Shown: positions 18,509-27,723 of the stretch, in pieces | Numbering within the stretch: the stretch's first letter is position 1 | Layout: each line of letters starts with the position of its first letter | NCBI GenBank assembly: GCA_937981955.1 | Contig: CALJNA010000092.1 | Location: 1 to 43,239, forward strand | DNA length: 43,239 bases | DNA from: an uncultured Granulosicoccaceae bacterium | Lineage (GTDB): Bacteria; Pseudomonadota; Gammaproteobacteria; Granulosicoccales; Granulosicoccaceae | Direction of reading: 5' to 3' | Program-made: the position numbers and the translations under genes | The notes under the pieces: model-generated | Seen by the model: only the letters and a program-made list of their open reading frames with translations | Databases searched by the model: none | What the model was told of the DNA's origin: nothing

Positions 18509-19429
18509 TCAGGAAGCCATTGCGCGTTTTGATTCCTGTTGATGTTGTCGGTATATCACCAAAGCGCTGCTGCCAACGATGATAATGGCCCCAAGTATGG
18601 TTTGAGCACCTGGCACCGTTTGCCACAGTACCCAGTCAAGAATCAACGCCAGTACAAGGCTTACATAATTCAACGGTGCCAGCAGAGATGCTTCGGCCAA
18701 AGCAAAAGCCTGCGTCAAACAGTACTGCCCGAAGACGGCAACCACAGAAACCAGCAACAGGCCCAACCAGTCTGACGTGGCGAGAGGTTGCCAAACTCCG
18801 GCTAACCAGAACAGTGCCACGACGCCCACACCAAGGTTGTAAAACAAAACCAATGATTCGGACGACTCGGTGGTACCGAGTCGTTTGCCACTGATGAAAA
18901 GGAACGCATAAGTCGCACTGGATACGAGCGTCATCATATAACCGAACAGTTCACCTTCAGCGGTTGGTTTGATGGCGATCATCACACCAACGTAGCCAAG
19001 TGCAACAGCGCTCCATCTGTACACGCCCACTTTTTCTTTGAGAAACAGTGCCGATGCCAGCGTGATCATGAAAATGTTGCTGAAGAAAACCACAGTTACG
19101 GCGGTTAGCGGCAAGTACTTCAGTGCGATAAAAAATCCGAACGGTGCCAGAAATCCGAGAAGTCCGCGCAGAGTTTGCGCACCAAGTCTGTCAGGTTTGA
19201 GTTGAGACAGTTGCCGCTTAGCCGAAAAGTAGACGAACATTAGTAAGCCGATAATGCAACTGCGCACCACCAGTAACTGGATGACGTGCACTCTGTCTTC
19301 AACCAGCCACTTAACCGCCGCGTCCATGCAGGTCATGAGTACCATGCCAAGCAGAAACAGGGCGATGCCGATAGTCGAGTTCGTACTAACAGAGCTACTG
19401 ACTTGATTAAATGAAATCCAGCGGCGCAT
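18509..19429 (-). CDS. DMT-superfamily (EamA) transporter
   Basis: This 306-residue protein has about ten hydrophobic helices in two EamA repeats. The first includes LLVVRSCIIGLLMFVYF and LPLTAVTVVFFSNIFMITLASALFLKEKVG; the second repeats the pattern with AFALAEASLLAPLNYVSLVLALILDWVLW. EamA proteins export or exchange small metabolites, and the substrate cannot be predicted. The ATG overlaps the stop of the lipid A acyltransferase gene by one base (TGATG), a sign of co-translation. It lies just upstream of the thiBPQ riboswitch, but a separate leader starts after its stop, so it is probably not part of the thiamine operon. Confidence 0.9.
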   Translation of the reverse strand: MRRWISFNQVSSSVSTNSTIGIALFLLGMVLMTCMDAAVKWLVEDRVHVIQLLVVRSCIIGLLMFVYFSAKRQLSQLKPDRLGAQTLRGLLGFLAPFGFFIALKYLPLTAVTVVFFSNIFMITLASALFLKEKVGVYRWSAVALGYVGVMIAIKPTAEGELFGYMMTLVSSATYAFLFISGKRLGTTESSESLVLFYNLGVGVVALFWLAGVWQPLATSDWLGLLLVSVVAVFGQYCLTQAFALAEASLLAPLNYVSLVLALILDWVLWQTVPGAQTILGAIIIVGSSALVIYRQHQQESKRAMAS

Positions 19430-20361
19430 CAGATAAGCGTTTTGTAGTTGCGCCTTGAGCCATCAGGGCACAGTCTGAAGCGTTTGTAGTTCCACATATA
19501 TTGTTCAGGGCAGGCCAGCACACACTGTTCAACCGATTTATTAAGTGCGATTGTGGCAACCGATTTATCTGCATCCTGCACACCATCTACAGGCCTCAGA
19601 TAATGCACATGCCATCCCGCTCCATTCGGTAGTCGTCTGGCGTAGCAAAACAAGACTTGAGAATCGGTTTTATTGGCAAACTTGGCGAGCAGGGTCATGG
19701 TGTTTGCGGGCTGAGCAAACAATGGAGCAAAATGCCCGTTGAGTTCATCCGGCTCTTGATCGGGCAGAATGCCAATGGTGTTTCCTTGTTTGAGCATTTT
19801 AAGCACGTGCTTTATGCCGGACGGGTCAAGCGGTGTCAGATGCGTGCCCATATTTTTTCGACCAGCAACAATCAGTGGTTCAATCGCGCTCAGTCTGGGC
19901 GGTTTATACAAGCAGGTGACCAGGTCGTCGGTAACCAGCGGCAGGCAGCAACACTCCCAGCTACCCAAATGAGGTGTTGCAACGATGAGCCCCTGACTGG
20001 TTGATTGTGCGTCACGCAGTAACTGTTCTCCTTCGACAATGTGGAGCTTCTTGAGCACTACGCTGTTGGGTCGCTTCCATAGCCAGAACGATTCAGTCAG
20101 TGCTTTACCGGTTTCGATCAGGCTGGCTTTGCCGATCTGATTTTTTTTATCGCTGGTCCAGTCTGGGAAACACAAGGATAAGTTGATTAGCGTTACCGTT
20201 CGCAGGCTGGAGTGAGTTGTCCAGGCGAGCCAGCCGATCGCAGCACCAATTTGATGATTGAGTCGAAGTGGAATACGGCCAAGTGCACTGGCTACCAGAT
20301 TAATGAAGAAGGACTGCATGGTAGGGCATGGTAGCAGCAACCCGACCCTTGAGTGCGCCAT
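19429..20361 (-). CDS. lipid A biosynthesis acyltransferase family protein (LpxL/HtrB type)
   Basis: This 310-residue inner-membrane protein has an N-terminal hydrophobic segment and the catalytic HX4E motif in PHLGSWE near residue 130. Further family segments are GRKNMGTHLTPLD, NTIGILPDQEPDELNGHFAPLFAQPANT and CPEQYMWNYKRFRLCPDG. LpxL-family enzymes add a secondary acyl chain to Kdo2-lipid IVA on the cytoplasmic face of the inner membrane. The exact acyl specificity is unknown. The first ATG (20361) has AAGGG close upstream; an alternative ATG is at 20319. It is co-translated with the downstream EamA gene through a TGATG overlap. Confidence 0.92.
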   Translation of the reverse strand: MAHSRVGLLLPCPTMQSFFINLVASALGRIPLRLNHQIGAAIGWLAWTTHSSLRTVTLINLSLCFPDWTSDKKNQIGKASLIETGKALTESFWLWKRPNSVVLKKLHIVEGEQLLRDAQSTSQGLIVATPHLGSWECCCLPLVTDDLVTCLYKPPRLSAIEPLIVAGRKNMGTHLTPLDPSGIKHVLKMLKQGNTIGILPDQEPDELNGHFAPLFAQPANTMTLLAKFANKTDSQVLFCYARRLPNGAGWHVHYLRPVDGVQDADKSVATIALNKSVEQCVLACPEQYMWNYKRFRLCPDGSRRNYKTLI

Positions 20362-20474
20362 TGGCCCTTGCGTAGATTAAAACCCCGTCATCCATGTCGG
20401 GGAGAACCGTCCTAGCTCTGAAATCAGTATCTTTGTTTAACTCCTGACTGAACAGGTCAAAGGCACTGTACAAC

Positions 20475-20490
20475 GGGGTAGTATTACCCC
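20475..20490. other. short hairpin in the leader region before dtd
   Basis: GGGGTA-GTAT-TACCCC is a perfect 6-bp stem with a four-base loop, 66 bases ahead of the dtd start and without a U run. A second weaker stem (CCCCG with CGGGG, about 20382-20402) lies nearby. No known RNA family is recognised. Confidence 0.3.
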
Positions 20491-20556
20491 ATGCAAGTTC
20501 TACCAGCTCATTTTGGCTGCGAAGAATGACATTTACATCGCGGAGAAGAGATCACC

Positions 20557-20994
20557 TTGATAGCCTTACTACAGCGCGTTACTCAGGCGTCCGTCAGCAT
20601 AGATAGCACTGTCACAGCATCGATTGATGCGGGATTATGTGTGCTGATTGGTGTGCAGCCAAACGATAACGAACAAAGTGCCCAGAGGCTTGTCGACAAG
20701 CTTTTGGGCTACCGCGTCTTTTCGGATGAGCAAGGTCGAATGAATCTCGATGTAAAGCAAGCCAAAGGTCAGGTATTACTGGTGCCGCAATTCACGCTTG
20801 CCGCAGACACTTCGCAGGGAAGACGTCCAGGGTTCTCAACGGCTGCGAAACCTGAAAAGGCTGAAGCATTGTTCAAAGATTTTTGCGAGCGTGCCCGACA
20901 GCAAATAAACGATGTACAAACAGGCAGCTTTGGAGCCAATATGCAGATATCGTTGACGAATGATGGTCCGATAACCTTTTGGCTTGAAGTCTGA
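20557..20994 (+). CDS. dtd: D-aminoacyl-tRNA deacylase
   Basis: This 145-residue enzyme removes D-amino acids (and glycine from tRNA-Ala) from mischarged tRNAs. The family signatures SQGRRPGF (catalytic Ser/Thr region) and the C-terminal [11 protein letters not shown] cross-subunit Gly-cisPro-type motif are present, and length matches the family. The start is TTG with GGAGAAGAG upstream; the only nearby upstream ATG is in another frame. The sequence [15 protein letters not shown] aligns with known N-termini, supporting this start. Confidence 0.97.
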   Translation: MIALLQRVTQASVSIDSTVTASIDAGLCVLIGVQPNDNEQSAQRLVDKLLGYRVFSDEQGRMNLDVKQAKGQVLLVPQFTLAADTSQGRRPGFSTAAKPEKAEALFKDFCERARQQINDVQTGSFGANMQISLTNDGPITFWLEV

Positions 20995-21186
20995 GGATTA
21001 CCTCTCCAAATATCCGCAGCTCAAAACTCTACTTATCCAATAAAAACTGTATGAGTAGTTTTCCTTTTGCGAACTGTACCCTTTAACCGGGATTCTACTG
21101 ATTCTGGCTTATCGTTTTGTGAAGTCGATTTTTTCTGTATTGAACCATTGAAATAAGATACACGGCTTTTGTGCTGGGTCAAAGCT

Positions 21187-24100
21187 ATGTATCAAGGTTG
21201 TTTCAGGTTCGTGTTTTTGCTTATTGTAATAACTGGTTATAGCTCTGGTGCAGTAGCTGCCGTTTCTGCAGTGAAGACTATAGAAATTAGCAATTCGTCT
21301 GCGGCGTCTCAAAACATTCTACAACTTGCGGAAATTGTGGCTCGTAGGGACGGTAGTAACATCGATGTCGCACAAACTGCTATGGGTGCAACCGCTGTTG
21401 CAACAACCACCTATGGCAACAACCTTAACCGCTACGGTCCGTTAAAATCCATAGACGGCAGTGCATCTCCCGGCTCTGATTCCTCTCAGAATTATTTTCA
21501 TTCCGGAGTTGGTGGCACACAGCGTCTCACCATTACCCTTGCGAACCCTGAATCACTTTCGTCCATTTCTCTGGTGGGTCGTGCAGATTGTTGTTCAACC
21601 CGGGATGTTTACGATCTAACTTTACGTGATGAAAATGGACAGGTACTCGCCAGCTATGCTGCATTGGATGCGAACACAGGCTCGCATACTGCCACAGTGG
21701 AGTTAAACGGGAATGATTCGCAGAATAACAATACGCTGGCTAGTGTTAGTAAAATTGTCATTCGAAGCGCCGCCAGCTCCGGCAGTCAGATTATTCAGCT
21801 GGCCGAAGTTGTGGCACGTCGGCAATCGGATAATGCAGACGTAGCTCAACAGTCGGCTGGTGCCACGGCGACAGTTGTCTCAACGTATGCGAATAATATT
21901 AGCCGGTACGGAGTGGATAACGCGATTGATGGTTCCACGGCCCCGGGCCGCGATTCAAATAGCAATTACTACCATTCGGGTACTGGTGCAAATCAGCAAG
22001 TGACCATTACGCTTGCTCAACCTGAGCAGCTCAGTAATTTGACATTGATTGGGCGTGCAGACTGTTGTTCGAGCAGGGATGTCTACGATGTATCTTTACT
22101 GGGTGCCAATGATCAAGTGCTGGCGAATTATCCATCGTTGAGTGCCAACACAGGCTCGCACTTAGTCAATGTGCAATTTAGTGTTACTCAGGCTAGTTCT
22201 CCTGCTACCCAAGGCAGTTGGGGGCCCGTGCTTGATTGGCCATTGGTTTCGGTATCCATGGCAAATCTGCCTGATGGCAGGATACTGTCTTATTCTGGCT
22301 CTGAAAGAAGAACGTGGCCTTCTACCGAGCGCACTTATAGCGTGATCTGGGATCCTCAAACAGGTGGATTCACTGAGCGACTGCATGTTGGTCACAACAT
22401 GTTTTGTGCAGCTACTGCCATGACTGAGGACGGAGGTGTATTCGTTAATGGCGGACGCAATTCTGGCAACAGTCCATGGACTTCAATTTTTGACTACGAA
22501 ACGAATTCGTGGAATCAAAATCAAAACATGGCTAGTGGTGGTCGATGGTACCCCACTACGTTGCAGCTGGGGAACGGCGATATACTGACTGCGATGGGTA
22601 ATTCAACCAATACGCGTAATCCGGAAGTCTGGAACGATACATCTGGTTGGAGAATGCTCAATGGCATCGACTTTTTGTCGATGCGTCAGAATCACAATGA
22701 AAGCGGTCGAGAGAATGTCTTTCCGCTGTTGAGTCTGGCGCCCAATGGTGATGTATTTCATTTCTGGGATACCACAGAGAATCACTATCTGTCTACCGAC
22801 GGTAACGGGCAATCAGCCAATGCTAATTCAAGCAGCGATCATGGTGATCACGCCGGTGGCGTTCACGTGATGTACGACGTGGGTAAGTTACTTGTTTCCG
22901 GACAAAACGACGGAAGCTGGGGCGGTAACAGCTCAATCATTACCAACGCTGCATTCACGGTAGACATGAACGGTACAGACCCGGTGATTCAATCTTCCGG
23001 TCCGATGACCAGCGTACGTAAGTTCCATCAAATGATTCCTTTGCCCACCAGCGAAGTGCTTGTGGTGGGCGGTAATACCACAGGTACCAAGTTTGCGGAC
23101 AATGGCAGTGTGTTGCACGCCGAGATCTGGAACCCGCAAACCCGTCAATTCAGGTCGGCGGCGTCCATGAGTATTCCACGAGACTATCATTCAACCGCAC
23201 TGCTGTTAACCGATGGTCGTGTGATTACAGCCGGTGGTGGTTATCATCCAAATAATCCAGATTCATCCGGCACACACCAGGATGCGCAAATATATTCACC
23301 GCCTTATTTATTCAATGAAGATGGTGATCTTGCCCCGCGTCCAAATGTAAGTGTGTTAGTTGATCTGGTTGAGCACGGCGAGCAGTTTGCTGTTCAAACT
23401 AGCGGTAACATCGCTTACTTCAGTTTAATCAAGATGTCATCGACCTCCCATGCCATTAATACCGATGTACGTCAGTTTCAGCCGGCTTTTACCGCTCTAG
23501 GCAACAACCAGTATTCGCTGACCATGCATGCCAATCCGAACGTTGCTACACCGGGGTACTGGATGTTGTTTGCCATAGACAATTCTGGCGTGCCATCTGT
23601 TGCGGATACAATCAAAGTAGTAAGTGTTGGTGAAGGTGAGGGCGGTGGAACGGGTGAGCCACCCGAAGTACAGCCAATGCTTTCCTCAGCAAGTCAAACT
23701 GGCAATATCATCAGTTATTCGGTGAGCGCGAGTGGGCAGAACCTTACCTATAGCTGGAATTTTGGTGATGGCTCTGGTGATACACCGGCGTCGTCGAATG
23801 CCAACGCCACTCATACCTATGTCGAACCTGGAAGATATGTAATTAACGTAACGGTTGCAGATAGCTTTGGCAATGAAACGGTTGAAAGCTTTACCCAGAT
23901 GGTGCATCGCCCAATAGTGGCAGGTACGCCGAAAGCATCATCAGGTGTAGCGGAAGTACCGGCGCGTAACGAAGTGTATATTGTTAATCCGGATAACAAT
24001 TCAGTAACAGTGGTTAATAGCGTTTCACTGAATAAAATTACGGAGATCAGTGTTGGTGCAGAACCGCGTGCTGTTGCCCTTGCTCCAAACGGAAATGTTT

Positions 24101-26730
24101 GGGTAGTGAACAAAGCCAGTTCTTCCATTTCCGTGATAAACACTGAGTCTCGCTCGGTAGTTCAAACCATATCGCTTGATGCAGGTGCTCAACCTCACGG
24201 TATTGTGTTTAGTAGCAGCGCAGCCTATGTTGCAATGCAGGCGCTCGGAAGTGTTGTACAGTTAAGTCCAACTAATGGTAATGAACTTCGTCGTCGGTTT
24301 GCTGGTGACAATCCACGACACCTGTCGTTGAATGCCAGCGGTAACAGATTATTCGTTTCCGCCTTTATCACTCCGCCCATCCCCGGTGAGCATACGGCTT
24401 CTCCAAATGTTGCTAATGGTGGTGGTGAAATTCGGGTGTTCGCTACATCCGCCTCATCATTGTCGTTGCAGAATCAGATAAACCTGAACTACAGCAATCG
24501 GGAAATATCTGAACACAGTGGTCCGGGTATGCCGAACTACATTGGTCCGGCCGTGGTTTCACCCGATGGTACTGCCGCCTGGGTACCTTCAAAACAGGAT
24601 AATGTACTTGGAGGTTTGCTTCGAAGCGGGGCGCAACTGGAATTTGATCAGGCCGTTCGCGCCATTACCTCAATGGTGAACCTTCAGAACGAAACCGAGG
24701 TTCTGGCGAACAGGGTTGATCATGACAACGCCAGTGTTGGCAGTCACGGTGCTTTTGGTCCTAACGGGTTAATGTTTTTCACAACGCTTGAAGGTAACCG
24801 ACAAGTGGCCTTGATTGATACCACAACCGCACTGGAAATTGCGCGTTTTGATACTGGTCATGCTCCACAATCGGTTGTTGTGTCTGCAGATGGTACACGG
24901 CTTTATGTGCACAACTTTATGGACCGCAGCTTAAGCGTGTTTGACATTAATGCGGTGGTTCAATCCGGTGAAACAACAGCAGACGAAATTGGCCGCGTTG
25001 GCCTGGTTGCTAATGAGAACCTAACGGGCAACGCATTAATCGGCAAGAGACTGTTTTACGATGCGCGAGACGATCGTTTGTCTTCACTCGATTACATGAG
25101 TTGCGCATCTTGTCATAATGAGGCTGGCCACGATGGCCGTACTTGGGATTTCACGGCCTCGGGTGAAGGGCTTCGTAATACCATATCGCTTCAGGGAACA
25201 GGTGGTATGCAACATGGCTTATTACACTGGAGTGCCAATTTCGATGAACTGCAAGATTTCGAAGATCAAATAAGAAACTTTGCCGGTGGCGATGGGCTTA
25301 TGCCTGACAGCAGCTACTTTGCTGGTTCACGCTCGAGCGCACTAGGCGATACTAAAACCGGATTAAGTGCCGATCTTGATGCACTTGCCGTCTACCTCAC
25401 CTCATTGGATGAGTTTCCGGTTAACCCTAATCGCACAAATAATGCGTTGGATGCAACGGCTGAATCTGGAAAAGTACTGTTTACTGACAAAGGCTGCGTG
25501 GATTGTCATACAGGTATGCGTGCTACCGATTCATCTGACTCGCCAAACTTGCATAATGTAGGTACGCTTGATCAGGAAAGCGGTTCCAGACTCTCCGGCG
25601 CACTATTAGGCATTGACACGCCAACATTGTTGGGTGCCTGGAATACCGCACCGTATCTGCATGATGGCAGCGCTCAATCTTTGCAACAAGCCATTTCGTC
25701 GCATACCACCATCAGCCTGAATGCTCAGGAGTTGGCACAGTTGGCTTCGTACATTGAGCAATTGTCAGTGGAAGATTTGCCATTGTCCGGTGGTGGAGAA
25801 GGTCACGGGCAAGTTGTTCGGCAGATTGTTATTCGAAGTGCTGCAGGCAGCGGCAGTGAGGTCATTCAACTTGCCGAAATAATCGCTACTCGTGCAACAG
25901 ATGGTGTTGACGTTGCCACAAGTTCAAATGGCGCCAGTGCTTCCGTGGCGTCTACCTATGCTAACCGGCCAAGTCAATACGGTGTAACGAAAGCGCTTGA
26001 TGGTGACGCAACCCCGGGTCGCGATCAGTTGGCAAACTACTACCACTCGGGTACGGCAACTGGGCAGGCAGTTACTGTTACGCTGGCGCAAAGTGAGGTA
26101 CTTTCGTCGATCACTTTAATTGGCCGAGCAGATTGCTGCTCGGGTCGAGATCGCTACAGCGTTACCTTACTTGATGACTCAGGTACAGTGATTGCCAGCT
26201 ATGCGACCATGAATGCCGACAATAGTGCGCACTCAGCAACGGTAACGCTCGATGCCATCACAACCCCACCGACCAATCAGGTTAAACAGATTGAAGTTAG
26301 CAGCGCGGCTAACAGCGGTAGTAACTACATCCAGTTAGCCGAAGTGGTTGCGCGTCGCGCCAGCGATAATGTAGATATTGCTCAAACTTCTCAAGGAGCA
26401 AGCGCAACTGCTGTTTCCACCTATGCGGATAACGTTAATAGATTTGGTGTGAACAAAGCAATTGACGGCTCGATCAGTGCGGGCACAAATCAACTGCGCA
26501 ACTATTATCATTCACGTTCATCATCGAGTGAAAAAGTGACTATCACGTTATTAGAAGCACAGTCTCTGGCCTCAATCACCTTGGTTGGTCGGGCTGATTG
26601 TTGTTCCTCGCGTGATAAGTACCGAGTCAAGTTAATTGATGAAGCAGGGGAGGTATTGGCTGATTTTCTATCGATAGATGCAAATAATGGTGCGCACTCC
26701 GCTACGGTAAATATTAATCTATCGAACTGA
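21187..26730 (+). CDS. secreted copper-radical (galactose-oxidase-type) oxidase fused to PKD, beta-propeller, di-haem cytochrome c and four discoidin-like modules
   Basis: This 1847-residue protein begins with a signal peptide (cut near residue 25). Order: two discoidin-like modules (about 29-175, 189-332); a galactose oxidase/glyoxal oxidase domain (about 340-813); a PKD domain (about 828-908, with WNFGDGSGDTP); a YVTN-type beta-propeller (about 911-1270); a cytochrome c peroxidase-like domain (about 1283-1535) with CASCH at 1306 and CVDCH at 1437; two more discoidin-like modules (about 1546-1689, 1699-1846). The galactose oxidase ligands can be assigned as Cys407 (MFC), Tyr455 (RWYPTT), Tyr667-His668 (RDYHS) and His755 (SHAINTD). 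Their spacing is close to Cys228, Tyr272, Tyr495, His496 and His581 of the fungal enzyme. The ATG at 21187 is preferred to a TTG six codons earlier. The substrate is unknown, and the gene is not in an operon. Confidence 0.9.
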   Translation: MYQGCFRFVFLLIVITGYSSGAVAAVSAVKTIEISNSSAASQNILQLAEIVARRDGSNIDVAQTAMGATAVATTTYGNNLNRYGPLKSIDGSASPGSDSSQNYFHSGVGGTQRLTITLANPESLSSISLVGRADCCSTRDVYDLTLRDENGQVLASYAALDANTGSHTATVELNGNDSQNNNTLASVSKIVIRSAASSGSQIIQLAEVVARRQSDNADVAQQSAGATATVVSTYANNISRYGVDNAIDGSTAPGRDSNSNYYHSGTGANQQVTITLAQPEQLSNLTLIGRADCCSSRDVYDVSLLGANDQVLANYPSLSANTGSHLVNVQFSVTQASSPATQGSWGPVLDWPLVSVSMANLPDGRILSYSGSERRTWPSTERTYSVIWDPQTGGFTERLHVGHNMFCAATAMTEDGGVFVNGGRNSGNSPWTSIFDYETNSWNQNQNMASGGRWYPTTLQLGNGDILTAMGNSTNTRNPEVWNDTSGWRMLNGIDFLSMRQNHNESGRENVFPLLSLAPNGDVFHFWDTTENHYLSTDGNGQSANANSSSDHGDHAGGVHVMYDVGKLLVSGQNDGSWGGNSSIITNAAFTVDMNGTDPVIQSSGPMTSVRKFHQMIPLPTSEVLVVGGNTTGTKFADNGSVLHAEIWNPQTRQFRSAASMSIPRDYHSTALLLTDGRVITAGGGYHPNNPDSSGTHQDAQIYSPPYLFNEDGDLAPRPNVSVLVDLVEHGEQFAVQTSGNIAYFSLIKMSSTSHAINTDVRQFQPAFTALGNNQYSLTMHANPNVATPGYWMLFAIDNSGVPSVADTIKVVSVGEGEGGGTGEPPEVQPMLSSASQTGNIISYSVSASGQNLTYSWNFGDGSGDTPASSNANATHTYVEPGRYVINVTVADSFGNETVESFTQMVHRPIVAGTPKASSGVAEVPARNEVYIVNPDNNSVTVVNSVSLNKITEISVGAEPRAVALAPNGNVWVVNKASSSISVINTESRSVVQTISLDAGAQPHGIVFSSSAAYVAMQALGSVVQLSPTNGNELRRRFAGDNPRHLSLNASGNRLFVSAFITPPIPGEHTASPNVANGGGEIRVFATSASSLSLQNQINLNYSNREISEHSGPGMPNYIGPAVVSPDGTAAWVPSKQDNVLGGLLRSGAQLEFDQAVRAITSMVNLQNETEVLANRVDHDNASVGSHGAFGPNGLMFFTTLEGNRQVALIDTTTALEIARFDTGHAPQSVVVSADGTRLYVHNFMDRSLSVFDINAVVQSGETTADEIGRVGLVANENLTGNALIGKRLFYDARDDRLSSLDYMSCASCHNEAGHDGRTWDFTASGEGLRNTISLQGTGGMQHGLLHWSANFDELQDFEDQIRNFAGGDGLMPDSSYFAGSRSSALGDTKTGLSADLDALAVYLTSLDEFPVNPNRTNNALDATAESGKVLFTDKGCVDCHTGMRATDSSDSPNLHNVGTLDQESGSRLSGALLGIDTPTLLGAWNTAPYLHDGSAQSLQQAISSHTTISLNAQELAQLASYIEQLSVEDLPLSGGGEGHGQVVRQIVIRSAAGSGSEVIQLAEIIATRATDGVDVATSSNGASASVASTYANRPSQYGVTKALDGDATPGRDQLANYYHSGTATGQAVTVTLAQSEVLSSITLIGRADCCSGRDRYSVTLLDDSGTVIASYATMNADNSAHSATVTLDAITTPPTNQVKQIEVSSAANSGSNYIQLAEVVARRASDNVDIAQTSQGASATAVSTYADNVNRFGVNKAIDGSISAGTNQLRNYYHSRSSSSEKVTITLLEAQSLASITLVGRADCCSSRDKYRVKLIDEAGEVLADFLSIDANNGAHSATVNINLSN
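21271..21711 (+). repeat. discoidin-like module 1 (protein repeat)
   Basis: First of four related modules of about 145 residues within the large oxidase. Shared landmarks are QLAEIVARR near the start, NRYGPLKSIDGS in the middle, a NYFHSG segment and the signature GRADCCSTRDVYDL with adjacent cysteines. The overall shape fits F5/8 type C (discoidin) carbohydrate-binding domains. Confidence 0.8.
21751..22185 (+). repeat. discoidin-like module 2 (protein repeat)
   Basis: Second copy, with IQLAEVVARR, SRYGVDNAIDGSTAPGRD, NYYHSG and GRADCCSSRDVYDV. It is close in sequence to the module at 25822-26253. It directly precedes the oxidase domain. Confidence 0.8.
25822..26253 (+). repeat. discoidin-like module 3 (protein repeat)
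   Basis: Third copy, after the cytochrome domain, with IQLAEIIATR, SQYGVTKALDGDATPGRD, NYYHSG and GRADCCSGRDRYSV. Confidence 0.8.
26281..26727 (+). repeat. discoidin-like module 4 (protein repeat)
   Basis: Fourth copy at the extreme C-terminus, with IQLAEVVARR, NRFGVNKAIDGS, NYYHSR and GRADCCSSRDKYRV. No sorting signal follows; the protein ends four residues after the last strand. Confidence 0.8.
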
Positions 26731-26753
26731 GTTATAAGTGTGTGACAGGACAG

Positions 26754-26786
26754 TCGCACTGGAACTGAATTTCGGTTCTGGTGCGA
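26754..26786 (+). terminator. probable terminator of the oxidase gene
   Basis: TCGCACTGGAAC (26754-26765) pairs with GTTCTGGTGCGA (26775-26786) through a 12-pair stem with two G-T pairs. It starts 24 bases after the stop codon. The following stretch is T-rich but interrupted (TTGTTACATT), so termination strength is uncertain. Confidence 0.55.
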
Positions 26787-26886
26787 TTGTTACATTACTG
26801 CTCGTTGTATTTTATGCTTGACTGATGGGTTGCAGACGGTCGATTATTTAGAACGTTCAAAGTTGTCGATGACGTCAATCGCCAAA

Positions 26887-27684
26887 TCAGTTGGTCAAGT
26901 CTGTATCTTGTCGTTTGACCATTTGAAACTCATCTTCATCTCTTCCAATTTGCCAGTATCCGCTGGTGTAGCGATGCAATCGATCGACCTGGCGAGCTTT
27001 GGCAAAGTAGCTTCTCAACTCGCGCACAGTACTGGCTTCACCAGCAACCCAAATCGCCGGAGTACCATCAAGCCATGGTAACGCCATTACGATGTCAGCG
27101 AGTTTGCTGTTGCCGGACTGAGGTTCGGGGTTAATGAGCCATTGTACGTTTACACGTTCAGAAAGCGTAAACGCGCGCCTGTCATCATCGTGCTGAACTT
27201 CAAGCACAACATGCCCGATTGCATCCTGTGGTAGCTGTTTTAAGTTGGCTTCAATAGCGGGCAATGCCGTCATGTCCCCGGCAATCAGAAACCAGTCTGC
27301 ATCTGTATCAACAAGTTTTGGCGCACTAGGGCCGGCAATACCGACTTTATCTCCGGGTTCTGCGTTCAGCGCAAATTGAGTAGCAGGACCGGAATGTTCA
27401 TGCAGCGCAAAGTCGATGTCCAGCTCATTGCTATCGCTTCGGTACTCAACAACCGTGTAGGTGCGCTTAACGGGTTTTTCGCCTTCACCTTGCAGTGAAG
27501 CGATATACGCTGCTTCATCCTGCTGGTCATGCGGAAGCAGCAGCTTGATGTTGGCAGATGCAGCATCTACAGGAAAACCTGTGAGTGCATCGCCACCAAA
27601 CGTGACTCTGAGCATATTGGGTGTTATGCGATCTGCTCTTTTAACTTCGGCGAGTCGAGGTGGTGCTCTGCGGGAACGTGCCAT
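26887..27684 (-). CDS. siderophore-interacting flavoprotein (ViuB/YqjH-type ferric-siderophore reductase)
   Basis: This 265-residue protein matches the SIP family: N-terminal FAD-binding beta barrel with KRTYTVVEYR and an FALHEHSGPATQFA segment, then a C-terminal NAD(P)H-type domain with WFLIAGDMTALPAI, IWVAGEASTVRELRSYF and the ending YTSGYWQIGRDEDEF. Such enzymes reduce ferric siderophores in the cytoplasm to release iron. It is 39 bp downstream of trpA on the same strand and may be transcribed with the trp genes. A metabolic link is not obvious. No siderophore biosynthesis or TonB receptor gene lies in the window. Confidence 0.93.
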   Translation of the reverse strand: MARSRRAPPRLAEVKRADRITPNMLRVTFGGDALTGFPVDAASANIKLLLPHDQQDEAAYIASLQGEGEKPVKRTYTVVEYRSDSNELDIDFALHEHSGPATQFALNAEPGDKVGIAGPSAPKLVDTDADWFLIAGDMTALPAIEANLKQLPQDAIGHVVLEVQHDDDRRAFTLSERVNVQWLINPEPQSGNSKLADIVMALPWLDGTPAIWVAGEASTVRELRSYFAKARQVDRLHRYTSGYWQIGRDEDEFQMVKRQDTDLTN

Positions 27685-27723
27685 ATTGATAAACCTTGTC
27701 GGTGCTGTTTGAGAATTGCTGTT

